Below are positions 8,083-17,392 of a DNA stretch of 64,000 nt, piece after piece (the stretch's first letter is position 1; each line of letters starts with the position of its first letter). This DNA comes from Bacteroidota bacterium. GTDB lineage: Bacteria > Bacteroidota > Bacteroidia > Flavobacteriales > Weeksellaceae. A program made the translations under genes and the position numbers. Location of the stretch: positions 1-64,000 of the forward strand of contig JAEZYN010000045.1 of assembly GCA_023419095.1 (NCBI GenBank), written 5' to 3'. The notes under the pieces are model-generated. The model did no database searches. It was not told the DNA's origin and saw only the letters and a list, made by a program, of their open reading frames with translations.

Positions 8083-8892
8083 ATGAAATTATTAGCAGTT
8101 CTGGTAAATTATGGCGATGAACAACTTATTTATCTTGAAAAAGTTATTCAAAATTTAAAAAGCTTTAATAAATATCAAGTTACGGTTATCGTTAACAGTA
8201 ATATCCCGTTAAACATTCACGGAATTGACAAGGTTAATGTTATTATCTTGGATGACTATCAGCTACTACCGTTGACGTGTAGAAAAACAATTTGGGAAAA
8301 TAAGGATAAATACGATGTATTTATTTTCAGTGAAAATGATCATCTGTTTTTAGAAAAGCATATTGATAAGCATCTGGAATATGAAAAAATATTGCCTTCA
8401 AATATAATTTCAGGCTTAATTCAATACGAAAAGGCAGGCGACGACTTTTACTATCCCGCATATCATTCTCACTTTGAATGGGATTTTAAGTCCGTTAAAA
8501 CCTATGGCGGAAAAAAGTTCGCTCATTTCAAGAATTTACATCAGGCAAGTTTTATTTTAACCAAAGCACAATTATTACGCGCTGGTAAGAAAATAAATTT
8601 TGAAAGGTTGATTCCTGACAATGATAAATGGTGGCTCAGAAAATGGAAGAACTTTCAAATTAAGCTCTTTAACAAAAAATTTCCCCCTAAATACATTTAC
8701 AGTGCTAAATGTAAAGTAAATACAGACGTATACATGTATGGAGGGTTTAAGAAAATGATATGTATTTCTGAATTTGAGGACAACTTGATACATCATCTTC
8801 CAAATCTTTATATCAATGGAGATAAAGGTCGCTATAAGAAAAGAAGTGATCAGAAGAGGATGCAGGACGCGCTAGATAAATTGTTAAATTAA
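8083..8892 (+). CDS. Putative glycosyltransferase, unassigned family
   Basis: 269 aa. It opens with a Rossmann-like strand (MKLLAVLVNYGD) and has an acidic cluster at IFSENDHLFLEKH that sits where GT-A enzymes carry DXD, followed by GLIQYEKAGDDFYYP and LHQASFILTKAQLLRAGK, a pattern seen in acceptor regions of glycosyltransferases. Lysine-, isoleucine- and asparagine-rich and low in GC, like its upstream neighbour, which suggests acquisition together. The role is inferred mainly from its position between two GT2 genes. Confidence 0.55.
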   Translation: MKLLAVLVNYGDEQLIYLEKVIQNLKSFNKYQVTVIVNSNIPLNIHGIDKVNVIILDDYQLLPLTCRKTIWENKDKYDVFIFSENDHLFLEKHIDKHLEYEKILPSNIISGLIQYEKAGDDFYYPAYHSHFEWDFKSVKTYGGKKFAHFKNLHQASFILTKAQLLRAGKKINFERLIPDNDKWWLRKWKNFQIKLFNKKFPPKYIYSAKCKVNTDVYMYGGFKKMICISEFEDNLIHHLPNLYINGDKGRYKKRSDQKRMQDALDKLLN

Positions 8893-8920
8893 TCTATTAT
8901 TTAAGTGTAAAAGTTGTTTA

Positions 8921-9943
8921 ATGCATCTACGTGTCTCCGTCATCATTCCTAACTACAACCACGCTTTATTTCTAAGGCAAAGAATTGAAAGTGCCCTTAA
9001 TCAAACCTATCAGGATTTTGAAGTCATCCTCATGGACGATGCTTCCACCGATGAAAGCCGGAACATTATTGAATCTTACCGCAATCACACGAAAGTCAGT
9101 ACGATCAGTTACAATACAATTAATTCCGGCAGCGTTTTTAAACAGTGGATCAAAGGTCTGCAATTTGCCAAAGGTGAACTGATCTGGATCGCAGAAAGCG
9201 ACGACCTGGCCGCACCCGGATTTTTGGAAACTTGTGTCGCGCATCTCGAGCAAAACAGTGCAGCAGATATGGTTTTTACCAATTCGAAAATTATTTCCAG
9301 TACAGGCGCAAAGTTGGGTACTACCGCTGAAGAAAAAACAGATCTTTTTGCTCGCCTGAGCGCGGCAGGAAACAGCATCATCCGCGGAAACGCAGTGGAA
9401 TTCCTGCTTACTGAGATGATTATTTCCAACGCCAGCAGCGTATTGTTCCACAAGCATGCTTTTCAAAAAATCGACCTGACCAAGCTCGCGGAATTTACAA
9501 ACACGGGTGACCGTTTTGTATATTTGGGCATCGCCTTACAAGGACGCATTCATTACGTACCTGTAGCACTCAATTTCATGCGGCTGCACGGAAACAATAC
9601 GACCACTTCCGGTTTCGCCAACGGGAATATCCACCGCGACCGCCTAAAGGTGTTGCATTTCTATTTTGATGAATTGTTGTTAAGCACCGATAAACCCGTA
9701 GAGGTGAGCAGGTTTTACAAGAATAATTTTTTGTCGTTTCTTACCCATGGAGAAACCGCGGATAATGCAGGCGTGCTGAAGAAAATATACAGATCGGGCA
9801 ATATAGACGGCCTGACCTACGGGTTGTTTAAACTTTATTCGGTGGCTGTGCGTAGAAACCGCCGGAAACCAAGTATATTGCAGCGCATTTTATATCGCAT
9901 TCTTTTACTGAAAAATTTACAGAATTCTGACTATCAGAAATAA
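8921..9943 (+). CDS. GT2-family glycosyltransferase
   Basis: 340 aa GT-A glycosyltransferase. Motifs: VSVIIPNYNHALFL, MDDASTDES and AESDDLAAPG (DXD equivalent), then a roughly 130-residue C-terminal part rich in basic residues that could associate with the membrane. Noticeably higher GC than the gene before it, marking a compositional boundary in the locus near 8.9 kb. Followed 7 bp later by another GT2 gene. Confidence 0.85.
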   Translation: MHLRVSVIIPNYNHALFLRQRIESALNQTYQDFEVILMDDASTDESRNIIESYRNHTKVSTISYNTINSGSVFKQWIKGLQFAKGELIWIAESDDLAAPGFLETCVAHLEQNSAADMVFTNSKIISSTGAKLGTTAEEKTDLFARLSAAGNSIIRGNAVEFLLTEMIISNASSVLFHKHAFQKIDLTKLAEFTNTGDRFVYLGIALQGRIHYVPVALNFMRLHGNNTTTSGFANGNIHRDRLKVLHFYFDELLLSTDKPVEVSRFYKNNFLSFLTHGETADNAGVLKKIYRSGNIDGLTYGLFKLYSVAVRRNRRKPSILQRILYRILLLKNLQNSDYQK

Positions 9944-9950
9944 AACAGGT

Positions 9951-10784
9951 ATGACGGCACCCCTTTTTTCAATTCTTATTGCGCAATACAACAACGGCCG
10001 CTATTTCAAAAACTGCTATGACAGTATTGTAGCCCAGACCTATAAAAACTGGGAGGTCATCATCGTGGATGATGGCTCTACTGACAATTCGGTGATGATA
10101 ATGAAGGAAATGATTGGTGATGACGCACGCTTTAGAATTGAAATCAACAAGAAAAACGAAGGCTGCGGCTACACCAAAAGACGCTGTACTGAACTGGCTA
10201 CCGGCGAAATCTGTGGCTTTCTGGATCCGGATGATGCGATAACGGAAGAAGCGCTTGAACTGATGGTTGCCGAACATGATAAATATCCCGAGGCGGCAAT
10301 GATTTACTCTAAACCCTTTTGGTGTGATGAAAATTTGAAGGTACAGTATATCAGAGAGTCTGAACAGATTGAAAATGGCGTTGGGAATTTTTTTGATTTA
10401 GAGGGTAGAATACATCATTTTCTTACATTTAAAAAATCATTCTACGACAAGACGACGGGGATCAGCGCTTATCTGCAAAGGGCAATAGACAAAGATTTGG
10501 TTCTGAAACTCTACGAAACCGGACCTGCAGTTCTCTTAGATCAACCACTCTACAAATACAGAATTCACACGAACAGCATTTCTATGAATGCGAATATAGA
10601 TAAGGCCTATTTCTGGTATTGGGTCACAATAATTGATGCCGCAAAAAGAAGAAATGTCAATATTGAAAATCTTTTTATTGCAAAGGCTTTAAAAAGCCGA
10701 CGCGAAGTTACACTGGAAAAAGAAATTGCCCGATATAATAGGTCATTTGTTTTCAAAGCGCTCAGGAAGATCGGCTTGTTTTAG
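9951..10784 (+). CDS. GT2-family glycosyltransferase
   Basis: 277 aa. FSILIAQYNNGRYF, VDDGSTDNS and GFLDPDDAI mark the UDP/metal-binding core of a GT2 enzyme. CGYTKRRCTELATGEICG fits the region before the DXD. Its C-terminus (YRIHTNSIS) is the common GT2 tail. It lies in the same orientation and spacing pattern as the surrounding transferases, so probably adds one residue of the same repeat unit. Confidence 0.85.
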   Translation: MTAPLFSILIAQYNNGRYFKNCYDSIVAQTYKNWEVIIVDDGSTDNSVMIMKEMIGDDARFRIEINKKNEGCGYTKRRCTELATGEICGFLDPDDAITEEALELMVAEHDKYPEAAMIYSKPFWCDENLKVQYIRESEQIENGVGNFFDLEGRIHHFLTFKKSFYDKTTGISAYLQRAIDKDLVLKLYETGPAVLLDQPLYKYRIHTNSISMNANIDKAYFWYWVTIIDAAKRRNVNIENLFIAKALKSRREVTLEKEIARYNRSFVFKALRKIGLF

Positions 10785-10818
10785 CTTAAAAAAGTAAGCA
10801 CAATTTAATACAATTCTA

Positions 10819-11688
10819 ATGAAAATAAAATCGCCGGTCTTAGGCTTTGTCCGCTACTCGCAGATCATCGACTTCGGAGAAAAGAGCAGTCGCATCTTTG
10901 ACAAAGATTATTTTGAATACAGGTTCGACATCTTCACCCGAATTACCCTGCGGGCATTCAGACATCAAACCTGCCAAAATTTTATTCTTACAGTGCTGCA
11001 TTCTGACAGGATGCCGGAAAAATATAAATGCTTCTTCCTGGCCCTGGAAAAACAGAACATCTTTTTACGTAATGTATTCATGCCTGATGGACACGAGGCG
11101 TTCCAAACTGCCTGCCAAAGCACTTTAGAGCTGGTTCCGGATGAAGCGCAGGAAATAGTCACTTTCCGAATTGATAACGACGACGCTGTACCAGTGGACT
11201 TTATAGAAAATTTGCATTTATGTTGCACAAAAAGTTTTGTCGGCACGGTTATCAGTTTTCCCAGTATCATCATTATAAAGAGAGTTTCTGCAGAAAAATA
11301 CATGATCGAGAACAGATATTATCCTTCCAATTCCATTGGATTAGCCTTGGTTACGGAACGCGGCAACTACAGATCGATATTGGAGGAGCCGCAGCATCAT
11401 CTTGTTAATGATAATAACAAACTACTACTGATGCCGCGAAACAAGGGGGCTGTGCTGCAGACAATAAATGGAGAAAATGCGATTAACAGAATTAATAGGG
11501 GAAATGCTGTGACTCTCAGCGCAGAAGAGGTTTACTATTTTTTAAAATCCCGTCAATATTCCGCTTTGGATATCACTGTACTGTACCCGTTACCTGAAAA
11601 AAAGGAACGTGTTCGGCAAATTAGGAAAATCTTTGATCTTCTGCTTCCGCCCATTGTCCATACTGCTGTGAGAAAATTTAGGGGATAA
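10819..11688 (+). CDS. Putative rhamnosyltransferase-family protein
   Basis: 289 aa, resembling the 'putative rhamnosyl transferase' family (PF11316 type): GFVRYSQIIDFGEKS near the start, FRHQTCQNFILTVLHSDRMPEKYK, and an acidic metal-site-like FRIDNDDAVPVDF. The name reflects family annotation; rhamnose as donor is not demonstrated and no rml genes are in the window. Preceded by a 34-bp gap. Confidence 0.65.
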   Translation: MKIKSPVLGFVRYSQIIDFGEKSSRIFDKDYFEYRFDIFTRITLRAFRHQTCQNFILTVLHSDRMPEKYKCFFLALEKQNIFLRNVFMPDGHEAFQTACQSTLELVPDEAQEIVTFRIDNDDAVPVDFIENLHLCCTKSFVGTVISFPSIIIIKRVSAEKYMIENRYYPSNSIGLALVTERGNYRSILEEPQHHLVNDNNKLLLMPRNKGAVLQTINGENAINRINRGNAVTLSAEEVYYFLKSRQYSALDITVLYPLPEKKERVRQIRKIFDLLLPPIVHTAVRKFRG

Positions 11689-11738
11689 AGAATTTGCAAT
11701 TAAAAAATAGCATCTCCTGCAGTTTACAATAAGCAACT

Positions 11739-12770
11739 ATGGCCATGCATTTAATAAGTATTATAATTCCTGTTTACAACGTAGAACAATACCTTCCGCA
11801 GTGTTTGGACAGCGTCTTCAACCAAACCTACTCCAACTTAGAAATTATTCTGGTTAACGATGGTTCTACGGATCGTTGTCCGGAAATATGCGAAGCGTAC
11901 GCGGCCAGGGATTCCCGCATCAAAGTTATTCATAAGTCCAACGGCGGTCTTTCCGATGCCCGCAATGCCGGCATCCGAGTGGCAACTGGCCAGTATATTG
12001 CCTTCCTTGACAGTGACGATCTTCTCGCGCCAATTTTTTTAAAAAAACTTCTGCACGAACTAACCGAGAACGATGCAGATATTGTAGAATGTAATTTTTT
12101 CTCCTTTGAGAAGGATGTTGATTTTAATCACAATCAGACTCACAACGTAAAAATTTATGATACTGAAACTGCACTTAAACTGGTAATGGAAGGTATTCTT
12201 GGTGGGGTTGTGTGGAACAAGCTCTACCGAAAAGAGTTGGCAGTGAAAACCCTGTTTCCGTTAAATAAAATAAACGAGGACGAGTTTTGGACTTATAAAG
12301 TTTTTGCGAAAGCGGAAAGAGTGGTTAAAATAAGTGACACGCTTTATTTCTACCGCCAGCAGCCCACAAGCATAATGGGGTCTTCGTATTCCTTGCGGCG
12401 ACTTGATGGTGTAGAGGCACATGAGAAAAGAATTCAGTTTATACATAAACATTTTCCCGCTCTCCTGCCTGTTGCAGTGAGAATGTTTTGTATTTCGGCT
12501 ATGCACCATTACAGACAACTCACAAGCTTCAAATCGCTTGATTCTAATAAATTTTATAGAAACCAGCTCCAATCAAAAGTGAGGAAATATTCAACGCAGC
12601 TAAATAGAGGTGACGGGGACTGGAAGGCCGCATTTTGGCGCCGGCTTTTCCTTTTCTCGCCCACAATTTATTTACGGCTTTGGATCTTAAATGAATCACG
12701 GATTGAATGGTTTCGAAAAAAGATATCTACTCAGGAAAAACACCTATTTTCGCGACATCATCCATCATAG
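11739..12770 (+). CDS. GT2-family glycosyltransferase
   Basis: 343 aa. LISIIIPVYNVEQYLPQCLDS, VNDGSTDRC, SNGGLSDARNAGI and FLDSDDLL form a complete GT2 catalytic core in residues 1-100. The first ATG (11739) and a second at 11745 are both possible starts. The stop is 2 bp before the start of the GH130-like gene. Confidence 0.87.
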   Translation: MAMHLISIIIPVYNVEQYLPQCLDSVFNQTYSNLEIILVNDGSTDRCPEICEAYAARDSRIKVIHKSNGGLSDARNAGIRVATGQYIAFLDSDDLLAPIFLKKLLHELTENDADIVECNFFSFEKDVDFNHNQTHNVKIYDTETALKLVMEGILGGVVWNKLYRKELAVKTLFPLNKINEDEFWTYKVFAKAERVVKISDTLYFYRQQPTSIMGSSYSLRRLDGVEAHEKRIQFIHKHFPALLPVAVRMFCISAMHHYRQLTSFKSLDSNKFYRNQLQSKVRKYSTQLNRGDGDWKAAFWRRLFLFSPTIYLRLWILNESRIEWFRKKISTQEKHLFSRHHPS

Positions 12771-12771
12771 A

Positions 12772-13875
12772 ATGTTAATCAAACTTAAAAGACACCTCAC
12801 GAACGTTTTTAAAGCCTCTCCCGCTTTCAAACGTATTTTGCTTTGGTTAATAAATTCCTTTTATAAGAACAGGCCGTTGGTTATTGGAAATTTAATGCGG
12901 ATTCCCACCTATGCCAAACATATTCTTAATTCGAAACTGGTCGCAGGGCCAGGCACTCTTGGTTTTGGAGGTGGCGTTTTTAATCCCGGTGCACTTTTTC
13001 TGGATAATAATCGAATTTTGCTGATCGCCCGCGCGCAAATAGTTCCTTGGTTTAAAGCGCGGGGAAAAAAGCGAGATTGGTATTTGGTTGGGAGCCCGAT
13101 CGTTTTTGTTTTAGATGCGCAAACACTTTCTGTGCAGAAAATGTTTGTAGTGGAGAAATTGATTGGTTTCCCCGATGAAAGCACATTTGCGGTAGAAGAT
13201 TTACGGCTGTTTCGGTGGGGCGATAAAATGATGATCAACCACAGTTTCATCCGAAAAGGGAACTTAAATGGTGTAATTTTTCAAGAGTCTGTGAGTTCCG
13301 CTTTGTCGGTCTATGATAAAGAACACAGGTCGATTATGTTCTACGGCATTCCACTGCTGGATTTCGAGGTCGAAAATATTGAGAAAAACTGGGTGTATGT
13401 CGACAATCGTGGAACGCTCCTTCTATTTTACTCCGTAACGCCGTTTAGGGTACTCGAACTTCAGAATCATGGGTCTTTTACGTTTAACACGATTGTTAAT
13501 TGTACTTTCTCGGATAAGCTTAGCAATCCAGGTGGCTTTGGCAGCATGGTTTCTTTCAGCACAAACCCTATAGATTACGATGATAAGCATTGGCTCATCG
13601 TCATCCATCAGATTAAACATAAAGTTTTATGGAGATGTTATTTTCATTGGGCGGTTTTAATTGATAAAAGCACCCTATGTCCTGTAAAAATTAGCGCGCA
13701 GCCGATCTTTTCGGGAATGGGTGCACGTGGACGGATTCCCGGATACCGCTACATCAGTGCAGTACTCATTAAAGATGATGAGGTGTTCTTTTTTGCCGGC
13801 GAAGGTGATGTGTATGTTACTGTGACAAAAAAGCGCGTGCAGGAATTGGACGCGATGTTTATTCCGGTCAAATAA
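12772..13875 (+). CDS. GH130-like (mannoside-phosphorylase-type) beta-propeller protein
   Basis: 367 aa. The motifs FNPGALFLDNNRILLIARAQ, EDLRLF, EKNWV and SVTPFRVLEL follow the five-bladed propeller pattern of GH130 and related DUF families, which cleave or phosphorolyse beta-mannosides and are sometimes found in glycan synthesis loci. No signal peptide, so it would act in the cytoplasm. I prefer ATG 12772, two bases after the upstream stop; a longer frame from 12691 would overlap the GT2 gene by 80 bp. Whether it is a hydrolase/phosphorylase or a non-catalytic or transferase variant is open. Confidence 0.6.
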   Translation: MLIKLKRHLTNVFKASPAFKRILLWLINSFYKNRPLVIGNLMRIPTYAKHILNSKLVAGPGTLGFGGGVFNPGALFLDNNRILLIARAQIVPWFKARGKKRDWYLVGSPIVFVLDAQTLSVQKMFVVEKLIGFPDESTFAVEDLRLFRWGDKMMINHSFIRKGNLNGVIFQESVSSALSVYDKEHRSIMFYGIPLLDFEVENIEKNWVYVDNRGTLLLFYSVTPFRVLELQNHGSFTFNTIVNCTFSDKLSNPGGFGSMVSFSTNPIDYDDKHWLIVIHQIKHKVLWRCYFHWAVLIDKSTLCPVKISAQPIFSGMGARGRIPGYRYISAVLIKDDEVFFFAGEGDVYVTVTKKRVQELDAMFIPVK

Positions 13876-13883
13876 CAAAGTCG

Positions 13884-14921
13884 ATGAAACTATCTGTAAT
13901 TATTCCGGTTTATAACGTTGAAGATTATTTAGAGCAATGTTTGCGGTCAGTTGTAGCACAGTCGCACTCTGATCTCGAGATTATTCTAGTGAATGACGGT
14001 TCAACGGACGGTTCGGGTTTAATCTGTGAGCGATTTGCAAGAAGTGATCAGCGTATTTACGTAATCCATCAAAAGAATGCGGGCGTTTCTGTTGCGCGAA
14101 ACACCGGAATCTCCGTAGCAACAGGCGAATATTTAACTTTTGTCGATAGTGACGACTGGCTGGAGATAGATATGTATCAAACGATGTTGGAAAAAGCAAA
14201 TTCCAATGGCAACATTGATGTATTAATGTGCGATTACAAAAATCTAGCTGATGGAACGGAAACTCAAATGGGTACAGACCTTCGCGAAGGATTTCACAGG
14301 AAGTCAGATATTGTCGGCGAATTATTTCCTACCCTGCTGGTCACTGAGACTTTGGGTCGCATTCCGATTGTTTCGGCGTGCATCTGTCTTTTCCATAAAT
14401 CACTTTTCATAAATCACGCAATAAAGTTTGACGAAAACCTTCGATATTCGGAAGACTATCTGTTCATGGCTGAAATTATGCTTCATGCAGAATCGTTTTA
14501 TTATTTAAAAGATTCATTCTTGTATAATTACCGACAATATCAGGGTTCGCGGTCGAAAAAATACCAGACGGAGTGGTGGGTGACTTTGGTATCTTTGAAT
14601 GATAAACTTAAAAATCTTTTGGGCTCTTTCCCTCAATATGATTTTACACGACAGATAAAATTGCAGATGATTCATTCCGCACTTTTTACGAGCAGTTCGA
14701 TATATTGCAACCAAAACATGGCCTACAGTGAAAAAGTAACAGCTCTAAGTAAGGTGTTTAGTGAAGAGGGCTTAAGAGATGCTTTTACCAGGCTGAACTA
14801 TAAAGGGCACTCAATGTCTATGCGAATTGTGCTGCTTACTATAAAAAAAAGGATGCCGGGCGCTTACCTGCTGTATTTAGGTGCGATTTCTGTAGTTAAA
14901 AAACTTAGAGAACCAAAATAA
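13884..14921 (+). CDS. GT2-family glycosyltransferase
   Basis: 345 aa. LSVIIPVYNVEDYLEQCLRS, VNDGSTDGS, KNAGVSVARNTGI and FVDSDDWLE are the GT2 core. Closely similar in its first 100 residues to the enzyme at 11739-12770, so the two may have arisen by duplication, while the C-terminal (acceptor) regions differ. The gene begins 8 bp after the GH130-like gene. Confidence 0.87.
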   Translation: MKLSVIIPVYNVEDYLEQCLRSVVAQSHSDLEIILVNDGSTDGSGLICERFARSDQRIYVIHQKNAGVSVARNTGISVATGEYLTFVDSDDWLEIDMYQTMLEKANSNGNIDVLMCDYKNLADGTETQMGTDLREGFHRKSDIVGELFPTLLVTETLGRIPIVSACICLFHKSLFINHAIKFDENLRYSEDYLFMAEIMLHAESFYYLKDSFLYNYRQYQGSRSKKYQTEWWVTLVSLNDKLKNLLGSFPQYDFTRQIKLQMIHSALFTSSSIYCNQNMAYSEKVTALSKVFSEEGLRDAFTRLNYKGHSMSMRIVLLTIKKRMPGAYLLYLGAISVVKKLREPK

Positions 14922-14969
14922 AAACAATAGATTGCGGGCATTATGCAACTAGAAACGTCACAAGGTCTG

Positions 14970-16061
14970 ATGAAACTCCTCTACATCACCAACGGCATTA
15001 CCGGTACTGGCGGGCTCGAAAGAGTGCTGTCGGTGAAAGCATCTATGCTGGAGGAGGATTTCGGATATGAAGTACATATTTTAAGTTTAAATGAAGAAGG
15101 AAAGAAGCTATTTTTCGCTTTCTCCGACAATATTACTTTTCACACCATCGCAGTTTCAGGAAATGCTCTCGCCTATTTTTTAGAGTACAGGAAAGGAATT
15201 CAAAATGTGGTTTCCGAGCTGCGGCCGGATGTAATCTGCGTATGTGATGATGCACTTAAAGGTTTTTTTCTACCACAAATTATCAAAACCCACGCAAAGT
15301 GGATACACGAAAGCCACGCTTCGCTAAATTTAAGTAATAGAGGAAATGGGGTTCCTGCTATAAAGAGAATACAGCATCACCTAAAGCAGTATCTTGGGAG
15401 AGCATTCGATCGAATTGTGGTATTGACTGATCGCAATCTCTCAGAATGGTCTTTAGAAAATCTCGAAATCATTCCGAACCCCTTACCTTTTGAAGCATCT
15501 GTGTCTGCTGATCTTCACTCAAAAAAAATCATCGCCGTCGGAAGCTACAGTTACAACAAAGGTTATGACCGCCTACTGGAGATTTGGAAGATTGTTGAGG
15601 ACACTTTTTCTGACTGGGAACTACACATCTATGGCAAATCGACACAAGAAAATCTAAAAAATGAATCACAACTTTTAGGTCTAAGTCGCATTTATTTCTA
15701 CGAGCCAGTTCCAAATATTGAGCATAAGTATCTTAACTCGGCTGTCTTTGTGCTGCCATCGCGTTCGGAAGGTTTCGGCATGGTCATCATCGAAGCCATG
15801 AGTTGCGGCTTGCCGGTTGTAAGTTTTGACTGTCCGCACGGTCCTGCCGACATTATAACGGACGGCCATGACGGCTTTTTGGTCGAGAACGGAAATATTG
15901 AACAGTTTGCACAAAGGTTGAAGGAATTAATGCGCTGTGAAGATTTGCGAATGAAAATGGGCGCCAAGGCCAAAGTGACCAGTGAAAAATATGACGCCAC
16001 CAAAATAGTTGGTCAGTGGGATCGTTTGTTCAAAAAATTACTTTCTAAAAACTCCGTCTAA
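14970..16061 (+). CDS. GT4-family glycosyltransferase
   Basis: 363 aa retaining GT-B enzyme. MKLLYITNGITGTGGLERVL starts the acceptor domain. IPNPLPF, AVGSYSYNKGYDRLLEIW and SEGFGMVIIEAMSCGLPVV (the E-x7-E donor motif) define the C-terminal donor domain. I prefer the ATG at 14970; an upstream in-frame ATG at 14943 adds nine residues. Next to a second GT4 of similar architecture. Confidence 0.87.
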   Translation: MKLLYITNGITGTGGLERVLSVKASMLEEDFGYEVHILSLNEEGKKLFFAFSDNITFHTIAVSGNALAYFLEYRKGIQNVVSELRPDVICVCDDALKGFFLPQIIKTHAKWIHESHASLNLSNRGNGVPAIKRIQHHLKQYLGRAFDRIVVLTDRNLSEWSLENLEIIPNPLPFEASVSADLHSKKIIAVGSYSYNKGYDRLLEIWKIVEDTFSDWELHIYGKSTQENLKNESQLLGLSRIYFYEPVPNIEHKYLNSAVFVLPSRSEGFGMVIIEAMSCGLPVVSFDCPHGPADIITDGHDGFLVENGNIEQFAQRLKELMRCEDLRMKMGAKAKVTSEKYDATKIVGQWDRLFKKLLSKNSV

Positions 16062-16062
16062 G

Positions 16063-17178
16063 TTGAAGATTCTCTACCTCACCGACCAGCTTTACCTGCA
16101 CGGCGGCATCGAGAAGGTGCTTTGCCAGAAAGCCAATTATCTCGCTGACACTTCAGATGACGATGTTGCCATTGTTACTTATCAACAACTGGGCAGGAAG
16201 CCGGTATATGAACTTAGCTCGAAGATCAAGCGTATTGACCTGAATATAAATTATGAAATCGCCAAGAGCTATTTTCGTCCTAACAATCTTCGGAAACTAC
16301 CTGCCCATATTTTGGGACTCCAAAGGGTGTTTAAGGAATTTAAACCTGATGTGATTATTAGTTGCAACTTCGGGCCGGATTTCTACTTTTTACCGTACAT
16401 CACCGGAAATATTCCTGTAATTAAAGAATTCCATTCAAGTCGCGCGTTGAGAAAGATTCCGCTTTCCATTGCGGGAAAATTTTTAAATGCGCTGTCTGCG
16501 CGAGCCGAGAAGAGGTATGCGCAACTCGTTGTGCTTAATCCTGATGAGGTTCGGTATTACGGCTCCGATTGCGTTTCGGTCATTCCAAACCCCGCTGAAA
16601 ATACTGAGGAAAATGCACCGCTGACGAGTTCAGCGATTTTAGCCGCCGGAAGAATTTCACCGGTTAAAAACTTCAGCGACCTCATCGAAGCGTTCAGCCG
16701 TTTAAGTCACCGCTTTCCCGGGTGGGAACTACACATTTGGGGTGAGGATTATGTTGGCACTCAGGAAAAACTACAGGCACAAATCGACGGCCTTGCGATG
16801 GGAAACCAAATACGATTTATGGGCGTGACCGAAAAGCTGCAAACTGAAATGAAAAATTACAGTATCTACGCGATGACTTCCGAATCGGAATGTTTCCCCA
16901 TGGTGCTGCTCGAATCGCTGTCCGCCGGTCTGCCCGTGGTAACTTATGATGCTCCAACCGGTCCGCGACACATCGTCACGGACGGTGAGGACGGTTTTAT
17001 TGTGCCTTATAAAAATTTGGATATTTTTACACAAAAATTAGAACAGCTGATGACCGATGAAAACCTGAGACAGCAGATGGGTGCCAAAGGCCGCGAAAAC
17101 GCACAGCGCTTCCATATCGATAAAGTAATGCAGCTATGGCGGAACCTGTTTGAGAAAGTGATTAAAAGAAACGGATAG
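16063..17178 (+). CDS. GT4-family glycosyltransferase
   Basis: 371 aa GT-B enzyme with LKILYLTDQLYLHGGIEKVL at the start, AAGRISPVKNFSDLIEAF and SECFPMVLLESLSAGLPVVTYD (E-x7-E). No ATG is available near the expected N-terminus. TTG at 16063, one base after the upstream stop, gives the canonical start; a longer frame from 16009 would overlap the previous gene. About 60% similar by eye to the preceding GT4 in the donor domain, suggesting tandem duplication. Confidence 0.82.
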   Translation: MKILYLTDQLYLHGGIEKVLCQKANYLADTSDDDVAIVTYQQLGRKPVYELSSKIKRIDLNINYEIAKSYFRPNNLRKLPAHILGLQRVFKEFKPDVIISCNFGPDFYFLPYITGNIPVIKEFHSSRALRKIPLSIAGKFLNALSARAEKRYAQLVVLNPDEVRYYGSDCVSVIPNPAENTEENAPLTSSAILAAGRISPVKNFSDLIEAFSRLSHRFPGWELHIWGEDYVGTQEKLQAQIDGLAMGNQIRFMGVTEKLQTEMKNYSIYAMTSESECFPMVLLESLSAGLPVVTYDAPTGPRHIVTDGEDGFIVPYKNLDIFTQKLEQLMTDENLRQQMGAKGRENAQRFHIDKVMQLWRNLFEKVIKRNG

Positions 17179-17189
17179 TTAATGAGTGC

Positions 17190-17240
17190 TATTGCTTCGC
17201 AAAAGAGATCCCTTCTCCGCCGCGGCGGATCGGGATGAGA
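17190..17240. repeat. Dispersed 'gagatccc...cggatcgggatga' repeat unit
   Basis: ttcgcaaaagagatccc, then ccgccgcggcggatcggg and atga is the reverse complement of the unit found at 30.1-30.5 kb and 35.69-35.73 kb (tcatcccgatccgccgcgg). It is palindromic around CCGCCGCGGCGG. It lies in the 214-bp gap between the GT4 and polymerase genes, which has no ORF of its own. Confidence 0.6.
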
Positions 17241-17392
17241 TGTGAAAAGCAAAGGAAAACGTATAAAATGAATTTAGGCTTTCAAATAAAATTAACGCGG
17301 CTGCCGGAATTTTCCACCCTTTAGGGTAGGGGAAAGAAAATTCCCCATCTTCGGTCTCCGACTCCTGTCTCATATCTAAAATCAAAATCCCT

